Under the pieces are notes generated by a model, which worked only from the letters and a program-made list of their open reading frames with translations, made no database searches and was not told the DNA's origin. From Schizochytrium sp. TIO01 (Eukaryota; Sar; Bigyra; Thraustochytrida; Thraustochytriidae), in NCBI GenBank assembly GCA_004764695.1, contig SMSO01000032.1, forward strand, positions 2,878,501 through 2,942,500: a stretch of DNA of 64,000 nucleotides, written 5' to 3'. Shown here piece by piece: positions 53,585 to 64,000 of the stretch (the stretch's first letter is position 1; every line of letters begins with the position of its first letter). The translations under genes and the position numbers were made by a program.

Positions 53585-55369
53585 ATAGTTTAGCTACAGA
53601 ACTTAGGTGCTGGAGATACTAGGCCAACAGGTGCTTTGATATCGACCCTCAAATGACTTGTGAAGGAGCAAGAACTGGATCGAGCTCGGACTTGCAAAAT
53701 ATACCTAGGTAGGGAGGGGCCTATTGAACTTGAAGCTGGGTTCTTGTCTCGAAGTATTACTGCTACTGCAATGACAGCTATTGTGTAATTTCTCTCGTAC
53801 GTAGTGCTTTGCATTTGCATTTGGGGATCGAAATTCGGCTTTATTAAAAATGAAACAAAACTATCGCGTTCAAGATGGTTATGCAGAATGGAGAATATGG
53901 ACCATGAGTTCCGTTCCTAGCTAGTATCACCGCTGTGGAAGTGGAAAGAACAGAAGCTTCACAGAAAAGGGGAAATGAGCTCAGGCTATCACGAATGAAG
54001 ATTTCATGCTGGAGGGATAAGATGAGACCAGTCATTCTTCGCTTCAAACCTCGAAGCACCCTCACTAGATAGAGGCAACTCCTCTAAATCTCTAAAGCGT
54101 GAGTACAAACTCGATACAAACTAATCACTGGCCTTGAAGTTAGATAATTTATATGGTACCAGCTTGGTACACGCGAATATTACTTTGTTTTTATTCTAAA
54201 AATTAAAACTCAAGTTGGTTTCCTTTCATGCTCATGAAAAATCATACTAGGTTGGTTGTCTACTGATACCTTGATTTAATTTTGCTGTGCAAGCAGATCT
54301 ATAGATGCCCCGCGCATCGTCTATACTGACACTGCGTATTGATGCGACCATTGGAAAATAGGCTGCCGTGAAATGCATACGTGTGCTAATACCTGGAGAA
54401 GTAGAACCAGAACTCGTCCAAATGTAATGGGGAAGTGCAAGCCGTGAATTGCAATCTACCACTCCATTTCTCACTGGCACCGCATGCATTCCCACCTTTG
54501 CATGCTCAGATATAACCGAACAGATCCTGGCGTTTATAGAATGGTGCGCTACTGTTGTTGACTCATCTGAGGATTCGCAAGCATAACTGTTCTTAAATTG
54601 CCTCCCTTTCATAGTGTAAAGGCATTGGCAAGTGCCAAAGTGATCGCATCTAATATACTAAGAAGCCATTTCGATGTCAGTTACCTCTGATCGTTTCGTC
54701 TAATTACTGGATCTGGCAAGAGCCTCATCTGTTCTGTCTGTTGCTTCACCTAGTTTTCAACCACAACCTAACTCAAGCTCGCCTAGGGTCTGGACGCTCG
54801 TCAATTTTCACAGCAACGTCTTGTATTTAACCGCAACATTCGTCTATTTGATCCAATTGTTGCACAGCATCCTCAGAGGCTTGTAGACTTAATTCTGCTC
54901 CAGAAGAACTTCAAGACGGCCTTGGCAAATTGAAAGATCATCAGCTGCCACTCCTACCACAATCTATAAGCCCCCCTAACACTCTGGGCTTCCTTCGCCA
55001 TGTCAAACTTCGCATACTAATACACATAACTGAGGATATCCCATTGATAATGGTGATTATCTTCGCAACGCAAAGAAAACGAAGCCATTGAAGCGTCATT
55101 CAATTCCATTCGTTCGCTCGCTCGCTCGCTCGACGGATCGGTCCTGCACCCCCGTCGAAGAGCGTGAGCGTGAAGACGAACCATTAAGCTAAATTCTGGC
55201 GGGCGAGCACCTCTGGTCTCCGCCAACCCTGTTCGTCGCTTCCCCTACCTCTCGTTCTGAGCGTCGTTGGCTTCTCCTTCGAGCTCATCTCGAGCTCGTC
55301 TCGAGCTTGTCTCGAGCTTTGCTGCAGCGCTGACCTACTCTGCCTGTGTATTGGGAGATCCTTGGCGGC

Positions 55370-58300
55370 ATGGCGGGCCGTGACGGCGATGCGGCGGCCT
55401 CGGAGGTATCCGGTGACGCTGGCGTTACGAGCAGCAGTCTGCATGTTCGACTGAGCCTGACTACGCGTCTTGACGTGGTCCCCTTTGTGCTGCTCTACGC
55501 GGTGCTCCTCGGCGTCATGGTGCAAAACGAAGTGCTTTGGGACCTTATATCTGCCGCTTCGGGCCTTGGAGACCACGCAAACGACACTTCTACCGCAGCC
55601 TCGAAGATACTTTCTAGTTCGAATTTACTCTCGGATGTCGATTTGAACAAGGCAAATCAGGAGACAATTTTAGCTGCAGTTTCAAAGAAAGTCAACGAAG
55701 CTTTGAATGAAGAGGGTAATGGTCTTCAAGAGAATGTGGATCTTGACGTTAGATGGTCTGAATGGGAGCTGATTGCGTGGGCGCTGGCTGTTGTTGTAGC
55801 GGTGTTCTCACACGCGATGGCACTCTTAGGAGGGTTTTGGTCGGTAACTTTGCGGAGGTCTCTCAGGTACAGACCAGCAAGGAGTATTGACGAGGCAGAA
55901 GTCATATGCGTAATACCTGCAGAGCACTGTGGAACCCCAGCAATATGTAAACTTCACAAACGAAGGCAAATGAGAAGCGAAAACAGAGATGCCAAGAGCA
56001 ACGGAAACGCAGAGGCTAGTAGTTCTAAAAGAGGTCGATCATCATCGTCATCGTCAGCAGCGAGTAATGGAAAACTACACGGCACTGGTGGTCAGCCACC
56101 TAAAATTGTGTCTCTTGAAATGAGTGACTGTTGGTTTGAGTTCCAACGTAAACGCTTTGGACTCGTAGGATCTGTGGAGGATGCTGCGCGATCCGGGGTT
56201 TGCAAATTTGAAGTCCTTGACTTTCCTGACCGTAGAACTATTCATGAGTACCTGAGCTGGCCAGGCCACGAGTCGGAGCATGATCGCCTCGTAGCACGTG
56301 AAAAGTGGGGTAGAAACGAATTCGATATTCCGCTCCCACCCCTCCAAGACCTCTTTATCGAGAATGCTCTCTCTCCATTCTTCCTTTTCCAGGTTCTTTG
56401 CGTCGCGCTCTGGTGTCTTGATGAATATTGGTACTACTCCGTATTTACATTGTTTATGCTTATCCTTTTTGAACTAACTGTCTGTAAACAGAGGCAACAA
56501 AATCTTGGTATCCTGCGTGGGATGCGCCATCCGCCATACCCTGTGTGGGTATATAGGGCTAAGCAGTGGACTCGAGCGCTAAGCACGGATCTTGTCCCTG
56601 GCGATATTGCTTCACTCGTGAGACCCACTAACATGTTCCGCCAACTCCCAGATGGCTCTCGCATTGCTGAAGATGATGAAAATATTCTCGTCCCCTGCGA
56701 CTTTCTCCTTTTGCGTGGGTCATGTGTAGTCAACGAGGCAATGCTAACTGGAGAGTCAGTACCGAAAATGAAGGAATCGCTTCTTGCAATTGCACATGGC
56801 AACCGTGGAAGTGACAAGTCAACCGTAATCGACACTACGAATCACGAAGATTTTGCGAACAATGTCGTGCTTGGAGGCACCCGTGTTATTCAGCATTCGG
56901 CTGAAGTTCTCGATCCTATTGACAAAGAGAAGGCAGTTGGTCTTATCCCGCTGCCGCCTGACGGTGGCTGCCTTGCTATTGTTCTACGCACAGGATTTTA
57001 CACTAGCCAAGGATCCCTCATGCGCACTATTCTCTTCAGCACTGAGCATGTCACTGTTGGTGATAAGGATACCTTCTTTTTCATCCTAGGACTTTTGGTG
57101 TTTGCTGTTTTAGCTTCCGCGTATGTTCTAATCGAAGGCCTTAAGGATGATGCTCGCTCACGCTGGAAACTTTTCTTGCACTGCATTATGATTATCACAT
57201 CTGTTGTGCCCCCAGAATTGCCAATGGAGTTGTCTCTAGCAGTTAACACTTCTCTATCCCGACTCTATCGCCTGGCTATCTTTTGCACTGAACCGTACCG
57301 CATTCCTTTTGCTGGGCGCCTCGATGTGTGCTGTTTTGACAAGACCGGCACTCTCACAAGTGATGCATACTTTGTTAAGGGTATTGCAAACAAACACTCC
57401 CTGGAAACGTTTGATATTGAAAACAAAGATCTGCCTAAACTCACACCAGCAACTGAAGCCCGCAACGAAGAGTCCACATATGTTATTGCAGGCTGCCATC
57501 AGCTTGTGCGACTTCAAGACAAAGTTGAGGGTGACCCTATGGAGCAAGCTGCTGTGCGCGCCATTCGCTGGGCTATGACTCGCGATGGTCGTATGATTAT
57601 GCGCGGCCCGAGTCACGAGTCTTCAAAGCGTAGCCAGATCCGTATCTTACACAGACATCCATTTTCCTCCACGTTGAAGCGTATGAGTTCCTGTATTGCC
57701 GTTGATACGCTCGATCCCCTGAAGCGCGCAAAAATCACAAAACTTATGGTAGTATGCAAGGGCGCGCCCGAAGTCATGGAAGATTTTCTCGAAATAGTAC
57801 CAAACCACTACAGGGAGTCGTACCAGGCGCTTATGATGGCGGGTGGACGCGTGCTCACTCTCGCTTACAAAGAGTTGTCCGAAAGGGTTTCTGAGCATTC
57901 TGCGTCAACACTCTCACGTGTCGAGTGCGAGTCGCGCCTTATTTTCGCTGGTCTACTGGTTCTGGATTGCCCACTTAAGGATGATACGCTGGATGCTGTG
58001 AATCAGCTTCGTGAATCACGCCATAGAGTTGTAATGATTACAGGAGATAACGCCCTCACCGCATGTGATGTGGCCCGTCAACTGAACATGGTTAGTGAGA
58101 ACCACGACGAAATTCTTCTGCTTTCTAGTGACCTGGAGTGGAATTCTATTGATCCAAGCTCTGAACCTCCTGATGATGCAGTCCGCAAGTTTGATCGTGG
58201 TCATAGCGCTGCAGTACTCGAGGAGCATGAGCGCAAGTATCTCGTAGTCACGGGAGCAGCTATCGATGCCATGGAGGAGGAGCTGGGGGGCTCCAACTCT

Positions 58301-59392
58301 AAAGAATTTTTGCAAGCCCTACAGCGACTTTGTCCACATGTCTCAGTTTTTGCTCGTGTTTCTCCACGTCATAAGGAAATCATCCTTGCATCATTGGCAG
58401 CAGCCGGGCGTCATGCTTTGATGTGTGGTGACGGCACCAATGATGTAGGCGCCCTGAAACAAGCTGATGTTGGAGTCTCTATCATCAACTCCCCGGAGCA
58501 TGAGGATGCAATGAAGCGTGCTCGTGAAGAAATCAGTGACCGCTACTCTCAGGAGCGCCTCTCCAAATTGTCTGCCGCAGATCGTTTGCGAGCAGAAATC
58601 CAAGCTATGGAGGATGAGAAGCAAGGAAGCTCAGTTGTGCAGCTTGGTGATGCCTCAATTGCCTCGCCTTTCACTTCAAAATCTACTTCGATTATGTCTA
58701 CTGTTCATATTATTCGCCAAGGCCGTTGTACGCTTGTGACGACGATTCAAATGTACAAGATTTTGGCCTTGAACTGCCTGATTTCCGCATATTCCATGTC
58801 TGCACTGTACCTGTATGGTGTCAAACAAGGGGATACGCAAGCCACCATTGCTGGTTTACTCATCGCTGGTCTCTTTATGTTCATTTCTTGGGCAGAACCA
58901 TTGGAAACTTTGTCTCGCGAGCGTCCCGTAGCAAGCGTCTTCAGTGCCTCTGTGATGTCGTCTTTGGCAGGTCAGCTCGCGATCCACTTTGCAAGCTTGT
59001 TCACGGTGTTACACCTTGCTGAGCCATTTGTCAAGTCCGGAGCGGAAGAAATGAAGCCCGACGCTGAGTTCAAACCAAATGTTGTGAACTCTGCTGTTTT
59101 CCTGGTTGGCCTTTGCATGCAATGCAACGTGTTTGGTTCTAACTACCATGGCCACCCGTTCATGCAAAGTTTATGGGAGAACAAGCTTTTCCACCGCGTT
59201 CTATTTGCCACCTGGGGTCTTAGTGTGGTTCTTGCAACAGATGCCATCCCTGGTCTAGGCGATGCTTTTGAGCTTGTGCCACTGCCTACAGAAGACGGGT
59301 TCCATCTGAAACTGGTTTCTATTCTTCTCCTTGATACTATATGTTCCTGGTCGTGGGAGGCCTTGTCGCGCCGTGTTTTCAGGAACGACTAA
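55370..59392 (+). CDS. SPF1: P5A-type cation-transporting ATPase (Spf1/ATP13A1 family)
   Basis: A 1340-residue P-type ATPase. The frame opens with GTG, and the first ATG is at 55370. Two extra N-terminal membrane helices (about 29-48 and 128-152), the P5A mark, precede the core. The actuator has MLTGESVPK near 457. Helix 4 reads PPELPMELSLAVN near 613, the P5A signature. The phosphorylated Asp657 lies in DKTGTLT, GDPMEQAA belongs to the nucleotide domain, and VMITGDNALTA and GDGTNDVGALKQADVG (near 1019) complete the hinge. Several C-terminal helices follow. P5A ATPases sit in the ER membrane and dislocate misinserted transmembrane helices. The Gln/Lys motifs of plasma-membrane pumps are absent. 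It is a single exon, convergent with kinesin-13 downstream. A (CGCT)n tract at 55112-55132 lies in the promoter. Confidence 0.96.
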   Translation: MAGRDGDAAASEVSGDAGVTSSSLHVRLSLTTRLDVVPFVLLYAVLLGVMVQNEVLWDLISAASGLGDHANDTSTAASKILSSSNLLSDVDLNKANQETILAAVSKKVNEALNEEGNGLQENVDLDVRWSEWELIAWALAVVVAVFSHAMALLGGFWSVTLRRSLRYRPARSIDEAEVICVIPAEHCGTPAICKLHKRRQMRSENRDAKSNGNAEASSSKRGRSSSSSSAASNGKLHGTGGQPPKIVSLEMSDCWFEFQRKRFGLVGSVEDAARSGVCKFEVLDFPDRRTIHEYLSWPGHESEHDRLVAREKWGRNEFDIPLPPLQDLFIENALSPFFLFQVLCVALWCLDEYWYYSVFTLFMLILFELTVCKQRQQNLGILRGMRHPPYPVWVYRAKQWTRALSTDLVPGDIASLVRPTNMFRQLPDGSRIAEDDENILVPCDFLLLRGSCVVNEAMLTGESVPKMKESLLAIAHGNRGSDKSTVIDTTNHEDFANNVVLGGTRVIQHSAEVLDPIDKEKAVGLIPLPPDGGCLAIVLRTGFYTSQGSLMRTILFSTEHVTVGDKDTFFFILGLLVFAVLASAYVLIEGLKDDARSRWKLFLHCIMIITSVVPPELPMELSLAVNTSLSRLYRLAIFCTEPYRIPFAGRLDVCCFDKTGTLTSDAYFVKGIANKHSLETFDIENKDLPKLTPATEARNEESTYVIAGCHQLVRLQDKVEGDPMEQAAVRAIRWAMTRDGRMIMRGPSHESSKRSQIRILHRHPFSSTLKRMSSCIAVDTLDPLKRAKITKLMVVCKGAPEVMEDFLEIVPNHYRESYQALMMAGGRVLTLAYKELSERVSEHSASTLSRVECESRLIFAGLLVLDCPLKDDTLDAVNQLRESRHRVVMITGDNALTACDVARQLNMVSENHDEILLLSSDLEWNSIDPSSEPPDDAVRKFDRGHSAAVLEEHERKYLVVTGAAIDAMEEELGGSNSKEFLQALQRLCPHVSVFARVSPRHKEIILASLAAAGRHALMCGDGTNDVGALKQADVGVSIINSPEHEDAMKRAREEISDRYSQERLSKLSAADRLRAEIQAMEDEKQGSSVVQLGDASIASPFTSKSTSIMSTVHIIRQGRCTLVTTIQMYKILALNCLISAYSMSALYLYGVKQGDTQATIAGLLIAGLFMFISWAEPLETLSRERPVASVFSASVMSSLAGQLAIHFASLFTVLHLAEPFVKSGAEEMKPDAEFKPNVVNSAVFLVGLCMQCNVFGSNYHGHPFMQSLWENKLFHRVLFATWGLSVVLATDAIPGLGDAFELVPLPTEDGFHLKLVSILLLDTICSWSWEALSRRVFRND

Positions 59393-60520
59393 ATTGATAA
59401 CCTACAAGGTCTGCCATTGCGTGGTACCTTTGTTGTTGGGCTCTTTCCTCATTTAATCGCCCGATTCGATAACCCTGCACGATGTCTTATTTTCTGCTCT
59501 GCAATATAGATCTTGAGGTGTATGGTCAGCTGTCTGATTAGCTTGTCAATACTGCTGGGTCACTCTCATGTACGTTCGTTTACATAGGATTCCGAGAACT
59601 AGGGCTAATCGCGCTGCTTATGATGTAGTGCACAGACTAAGCGAACAAGATGCTCCTTTCGTTCTCATATCTCTCTTACTATGTTATTTCAAAGCAACCT
59701 GAAGTGTTGATGCGACTTAATCAATTATGGTTTGTCCTTCAAAATTATGTTTCAAATTCCTTGCAATAAATAGTTCCACGTTTCTGCATACGGAATTATA
59801 ACTTCGAAAGCCAACATTTCTGGTCGTTTGTGACAAAAGGAAAGGGACTTGTCTTCGGAGTGAAATACCCTTCAGCAATAGCAAAACGTGTCTTGTTTTA
59901 TTGGTGAAGCAAAGACTCTACTTAATGAGATCGACCTGGAGTCCTACTTTCCGATAAGTAATGTTTCTTATTTCCGTCAATTCTTCTGTTCTAGAGCTGC
60001 ATATTAAAAAGATATTGCAATCTAGCTGTTTTAATGAGATAAAGCAAGAAAGTGAATGTAGTTTTTTGTTTCTTATTTTGCTTCTTGTTATATAGTGGTG
60101 TGTGGCTTGAGTGAATGTAGAGTTAGGTCAGGGACTAAAAATGAGGAGGAAAACAAACTGAATGTATCAAAACATAGCTGGCCACCCGCTTGCCCGTCAT
60201 CCTTTGTGCATCTTAGAAACCACAAAAATGTATTTGCGCAGGGACAAGGGGGCAGTTAGCAAGCAACCGAGCGTAAGTTCTTTCGTTCAGAAGCACGGGA
60301 CTTGAGTCCATCTTGTGTTAGTCTCATTATATTTTTTTCTTTGGAATCTTCTGCAGTGTCCACAGTCTCATTGGGCAAGAAAATCAAGGCGACTGCAAAG
60401 GAAGATAAGCAAATTGAAAACCCGTTCCATGGAAAAGGTCAGGACAACGAAGTATTCAGGTGTGTACGGGATCAGCACAGGATGTATGGATGAGATATGA
60501 TCATTAACGAGCTAGATGTA
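59393..60520. other. Convergent intergenic region of 1.1 kb
   Basis: AT-rich 3' flanks of the P5A ATPase and kinesin-13 genes. No gene seen. Confidence 0.6.
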
Positions 60521-62686
60521 TCATTCTTCTACAATTTTGGATGCCATCTCCTCAAGCGCGAGATGTTTCCTGAAATCATGGAGCTTGTCTTGCAGGTCTG
60601 AGAAGAGTGACAATTTGGCAGAAAGAATCTCATCAAGACGCGAGGCATACTCTTCAATGTCATAGTCTACAACATCGCTACCTTGTACCTTGGACAACAG
60701 CATGCCCTCCTCTGTAAGCAAGTCGGCATTGGTCTGAATGGCCTTCATGTGCGCGCTCAAGACCTCCTCTTCCATATCCACAAGCTTAGATACCATGTCC
60801 TGGAAGTTCACAACACCGACTGCCGCAGCAGCAGGTTCCTTTGACTGTCTTTGTTGGTCTGAATGTGAAGAGCTTGGACCACTTGGGGCCGGGGTCCTTT
60901 TGCTTTGCAGCACCGGCTCCCTCAAATGCGGAGGGTTTGCGTTCGGGTCATCCCACTGTCGTCTTCCACTGTTCTGTTTGCTCGATACAAGAGCCGACGA
61001 AGAAGCAGACGCAGCCGAAGTTGCAAGCGACGAAGACGACTGAGTTTTCACCGCAGTGCGTCTTGTCTGTGGCTGTCTAAGCGCAGATCCCGGCGCTGCC
61101 CTCTGTGCCATACTACTCGACGAGTTTGAGCGGCTGACTCTTGGCGAAGCAACCGGTACTGGTGCCTTCGCAGGCGTATGTCTTGGTGCCGGCGAAGGTT
61201 TTGACAATCTTGCCCTGTGGCCTTCCTCATCCATACTCACTTCCGTAGGTTCTTCCTCGATGTCCTCCATCTCATGAAACCCTCTTCCACTGTCTGGACT
61301 GTTGCGCTCTGGGGGTCCTTCGTCATCATCGTAGTCATCTTCTTCTGAAGATGACATGTAGTAGCTGCTCTCTGTAGGATCCGGAGTACCCCCTTGAGCG
61401 CCCCCATTTCCATTGGTGATGCTTTTGCGTCGATCTGCAGCTGATGTCCTTACAACCTTCTCTTTAACGCGGTCAGCGTATCTCAGGGTATTAAGCGTAT
61501 GATCTGCTGAGGACGATACTGGGCTGATGCAACTAATCATGACTGTCCTTGCATCATTAGAGAATGAGTCCTTAAGAATCATGGTGAGCTTAGATGCCCG
61601 GTACGGTACATGACTGCTGGCACTATCGAGAGCCCTCACGCATTCCTTCAACGCTAGAAGAGACTTGTTGATCTCTGCAGATTCCTGGCGCCGTTGCCGG
61701 TTGTGGTGCTTGGTGTCCTGGCCTCGCTCGCTGCCTGCAAGGTCAATGAGCGATAGCTTACCATAGGGCTCGCTCCCTTCTCGTGCAGCGGTTCTTCTGA
61801 GTGCAATTTGACATATGGCATGAGACCGAGATGAGTCATTGTTCATCTCTGTAGCATGGGTTGTACGCTCGTTGTTACCGCGCTCAATAAGTTGCAGAAG
61901 TTCGGTCTCGTCGGAGACGATGACCTCCTTGAGGCCCTCCACTTGCACGCGGCCTTTGCCATCTTCACGAACAGAGCATACGCGACGGTCGTGGAGGAGA
62001 TCGATGCAACGGCCTCCGTATAGCTCAAAAAATGCGCAGTGAACCTCAAGCTGCTTGCTGCTGTGCTCTGGGGAGTAAATGAGTCTGAAGACGTCCCTTG
62101 CAGCGAGCTTCTGGACACCGCCCATTGTGTAGGTCTTGCCGGATCCCGTCTGGCCATAGGCGAAGCAAGTGGCTCTTCCGCCACCAACAGCAAATTCAAC
62201 GAGGTATTTGGCGGTGTTATCGTAAACTTCATCGTTCGTAGACTCCTCATTGAAAGCGTGGTCAAGCTCGAAGTTTACGTTGTCGAGGTACTTGGTGATA
62301 CCGTCGACCTTAAACTTGCAGTGGTGCACGTACGCAAGAGGGTTGCTGCAGCTCACGGAGTCGTAGTCCTTTCGGCGTATCTCACTCTCACTCACAGGGC
62401 GTTTGCGGACAACGACGTTGATCTTCAAAGGGCCCGTGGATGCGTGGGGGAGAGGACGAGCCATATCGTACTTTCTGAATTTGCGGATCATACGCTGAAA
62501 ATCAACGTCGCCGGGCTTGCCTTTACGCTCATTACGACGCATTTCAGACTCACGTTTACGCTTAAACTCCTCAGCTGATTTGCGGCGGTTTGCACGCTGA
62601 CGAGCGAGTTTCTCGATCTCAGCGACAGTACGGTCCTTGCCATTGCCAAGACGGCGCCGAGGGCTCGCAGCTCCATTTTCGACCAT
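60521..62686 (-). CDS. Kinesin-13 (MCAK/KIF2-like) microtubule depolymerase
   Basis: The 721-residue protein has a basic N-terminal neck (about 20-80, Lys/Arg/Glu-rich helix) before the motor, as in internal-motor kinesins. The motor runs from KINVVVRKRPVSESE near 88 to about 420. It shows the kinesin-13 KVD loop in FKVDGITKYLDN, the P-loop AYGQTGSGKTYT near 178, switch I NNDSSRSHA and switch II LIDLAGSERGQDT. KVD with a class-specific neck is the feature that lets kinesin-13 bend and remove tubulin at microtubule ends instead of walking. The C-terminal 300 residues are Ser/Pro-rich and probably disordered, ending in a helix pair (ADLLTEEGMLLSKV, LSLFSDLQDKLHDF) likely to dimerise. Role: spindle or flagellar length control. 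Starts at a normal ATG, no intron. Confidence 0.95.
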   Translation of the reverse strand: MVENGAASPRRRLGNGKDRTVAEIEKLARQRANRRKSAEEFKRKRESEMRRNERKGKPGDVDFQRMIRKFRKYDMARPLPHASTGPLKINVVVRKRPVSESEIRRKDYDSVSCSNPLAYVHHCKFKVDGITKYLDNVNFELDHAFNEESTNDEVYDNTAKYLVEFAVGGGRATCFAYGQTGSGKTYTMGGVQKLAARDVFRLIYSPEHSSKQLEVHCAFFELYGGRCIDLLHDRRVCSVREDGKGRVQVEGLKEVIVSDETELLQLIERGNNERTTHATEMNNDSSRSHAICQIALRRTAAREGSEPYGKLSLIDLAGSERGQDTKHHNRQRRQESAEINKSLLALKECVRALDSASSHVPYRASKLTMILKDSFSNDARTVMISCISPVSSSADHTLNTLRYADRVKEKVVRTSAADRRKSITNGNGGAQGGTPDPTESSYYMSSSEEDDYDDDEGPPERNSPDSGRGFHEMEDIEEEPTEVSMDEEGHRARLSKPSPAPRHTPAKAPVPVASPRVSRSNSSSSMAQRAAPGSALRQPQTRRTAVKTQSSSSLATSAASASSSALVSSKQNSGRRQWDDPNANPPHLREPVLQSKRTPAPSGPSSSHSDQQRQSKEPAAAAVGVVNFQDMVSKLVDMEEEVLSAHMKAIQTNADLLTEEGMLLSKVQGSDVVDYDIEEYASRLDEILSAKLSLFSDLQDKLHDFRKHLALEEMASKIVEE

Positions 62687-64000
62687 CGTTTGTTCACACG
62701 CGATATATCTCCGAGAATCCTCAACGTTTACACAACCTGAATGTGCTCCACAATGTATTCTTTGCTAAAAGTCCTTCAAATGTAGTCTTCAGATTGTAGT
62801 CTTGAGGAATGAACAACAACAATAAGGCAGTTTGCAAGAGTCAAGCGAAGTCAAGGCCTTCTCCAGCGACTCAAGATGTATTTAACAAAAAATCACAATT
62901 GCAACTCCCGCTGTCGCGTGGATGCAGTCGATGCCTGTAAATGCTTAACGTCTCGATCGAATCGGATATCAGGCGTCTACAGAAGCCTTGCGAAACGTGC
63001 GTTTCTTTGGGTCTGGATTCCGCTCCAGAACAGTTTATGCCGGGTCCCACTCGCGCCGCAGCGCCGCCAGTGCCTCCAGAAAATACGAGCGTGCACAAAC
63101 GCGTCGCTAGCGCCCCGCAAAGCAGCTTCCTCTGCCCCCGCGAGCTAGGTCCGCGCGAGTCTCTAACGAGAATTGAATTGAATTGAATTGAATGAATTGC
63201 GGAGAATGAATGAAACCTCAAAAATAAAACAGACAAAGCAAGTCGCAAAAGTAAAAGTAAAAGTAAAACTACTAAACTAAGAAAGAATAAAGAAAACAGA
63301 AGAAAACAAACAAGCTTCTTTCGAAAAACCTACGCCAGGTACCACCTACGCAGCAACTAACTTATCATGGTTAGACGCTGTTAAATCGAGAAGCAGCAAT
63401 CCAAGCGAAGAAAAACAATCATCGCCATATAGCCATCGTAGATAGCTAAACTTCTTCTTCAGAGACTTGAAACAACTAACTACTTTTCATCTTTCAGAAG
63501 TTACTCCCTCCTAGCCTCTGCTAGATACCTTCTACTCGGTGAGTGAGCGATACCAGTGAAACTTTCATTTTCAACCGCCGTGGCCCTCTGGCCCCACCAA
63601 TGCATCTCGGCAGGCCTCTCAATGGTTAAGGTCCCCTGAAACAGAAGGCCTCTCGAGGGCCTTTCAGCTCTGCGATCTTATTTGCGAAGCGTCTGAAAAG
63701 CTTTTTGGTTGAGCGAGCTTTCCTCGGAAATAACGTCTATTTCAGGAACACCTCCTTAAAGAGGGCGGTTTGCGCCCTCGCCAAAGGTCAATTAATAAGG
63801 GACGCATATGCAGAGTTGGCTGCAGTTAAGGTGCAGGGAAGCGAGGGACTTGGGAGCGCTCTATGAAAGCTCTCGAAATCGATGATTGAGTGTTGGAGAT
63901 CTGTGAAAAACGCAAGGATAGCCTTTGCTTCATGACCCTAGTGTCATGGACCTACTTTGTGTGTGCTTGCCCAAGGTGAGAGTGGCTCTTTGTATATTTT
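62687..64000. other. Kinesin-13 upstream region, no gene seen
   Basis: Promoter side of kinesin-13, followed by sequence with GAATT repeats at 63170-63194 and no accepted open frame up to the window edge. A gene beginning beyond the edge cannot be excluded. Confidence 0.5.
63170..63194. repeat. (GAATT)n microsatellite
   Basis: Five GAATT units, last one imperfect. Confidence 0.8.

Larger units (their letters stand above)
52608..55369. other. Divergent spacer of 2.8 kb, low complexity
   Basis: Lies between the starts of the queuine transferase (-) and P5A ATPase (+) genes. It holds a GC-rich part (52.6-53.1 kb) with GACT repeats, a pyrimidine TTTTTC tract, a (CAAG)n tract and AT-rich sequence. 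Open frames within 52.37-53.47 kb are low-complexity by-products. A minus-strand ATG frame at 54247-54612 was considered and not accepted. Confidence 0.5.

Noticed and set aside
54247-54612. 121-codon ATG frame on the minus strand
   Set aside because: Composition is passable, but it has no domain, no splice support and no conservation evidence. It is a weak candidate only.
1-64000. tRNA, rRNA and other structural RNA genes
   Set aside because: I looked by eye for tRNA A-box and B-box patterns on both strands and found none convincing. A covariance-model scan was not possible here.

Overview
The window is nuclear DNA of a eukaryote. It has long single-exon genes with standard-code reading frames, a few genes split by GT-AG introns, separately promoted genes on both strands, wide AT-rich spacers, and many tri- and tetranucleotide microsatellites. 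Recognisable eukaryotic markers are a P5A ATPase, an internal-motor kinesin-13, the ribosome-assembly factor Noc1/Mak21, queuine tRNA-ribosyltransferase, methylenetetrahydrofolate reductase and a seven-helix receptor. The intron-poor layout, Golgi-type sulfotransferase-like proteins and intermediate GC suit a free-living protist. A stramenopile of the labyrinthulomycete/thraustochytrid kind is my best guess, but this is inference from style, not from a marker gene.

Layout. 0-3 kb: a KIX-domain, Gln-rich protein (+) converges on a RING-finger protein (-). 5.5-7 kb: a TPR plus GT-A glycosyltransferase fusion (-) with a broken frame. 8.2-11.5 kb: a large RGG/SR/coiled-coil protein (+). 12-18 kb: three minus-strand genes, namely a small coiled-coil protein, an acidic protein with an MGCVSSK acylation signal, and a helical 686-residue protein of unknown function. 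20-30 kb: two paralogous type II membrane sulfotransferase-like genes (+) separated by about 6.8 kb of spacer that carries microsatellites and possible gene debris. 32-40 kb: a 7TM receptor, an aldo-keto reductase and an EF-hand/C2 protein, all (+). 40-46 kb: Noc1 (-, broken by one base near its N-terminus) and MTHFR (-, two exons, catalytic domain only). 46-50 kb: repeat-rich, with two candidate small spliced genes. 50.4-52.6 kb: queuine tRNA-ribosyltransferase (-, four exons worked out here). 55.4-59.4 kb: P5A ATPase (+). 60.5-62.7 kb: kinesin-13 (-).

The genes do not form one pathway. Housekeeping genes (Noc1, MTHFR, TGT, P5A ATPase, kinesin-13) alternate with lineage-specific ones. P5A ATPase, the sulfotransferase pair and the TPR-glycosyltransferase could all act in or on the secretory pathway, and the 7TM receptor, acylated acidic protein and EF-hand/C2 protein look like signalling parts, but nothing in the sequence ties them together.

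Several proteins are annotated from the first ATG, because their open frames extend upstream from a non-ATG codon. Two otherwise intact genes each need one extra base in or next to a homopolymer. That points to residual indel errors in the assembly or, less likely, to recent mutation.
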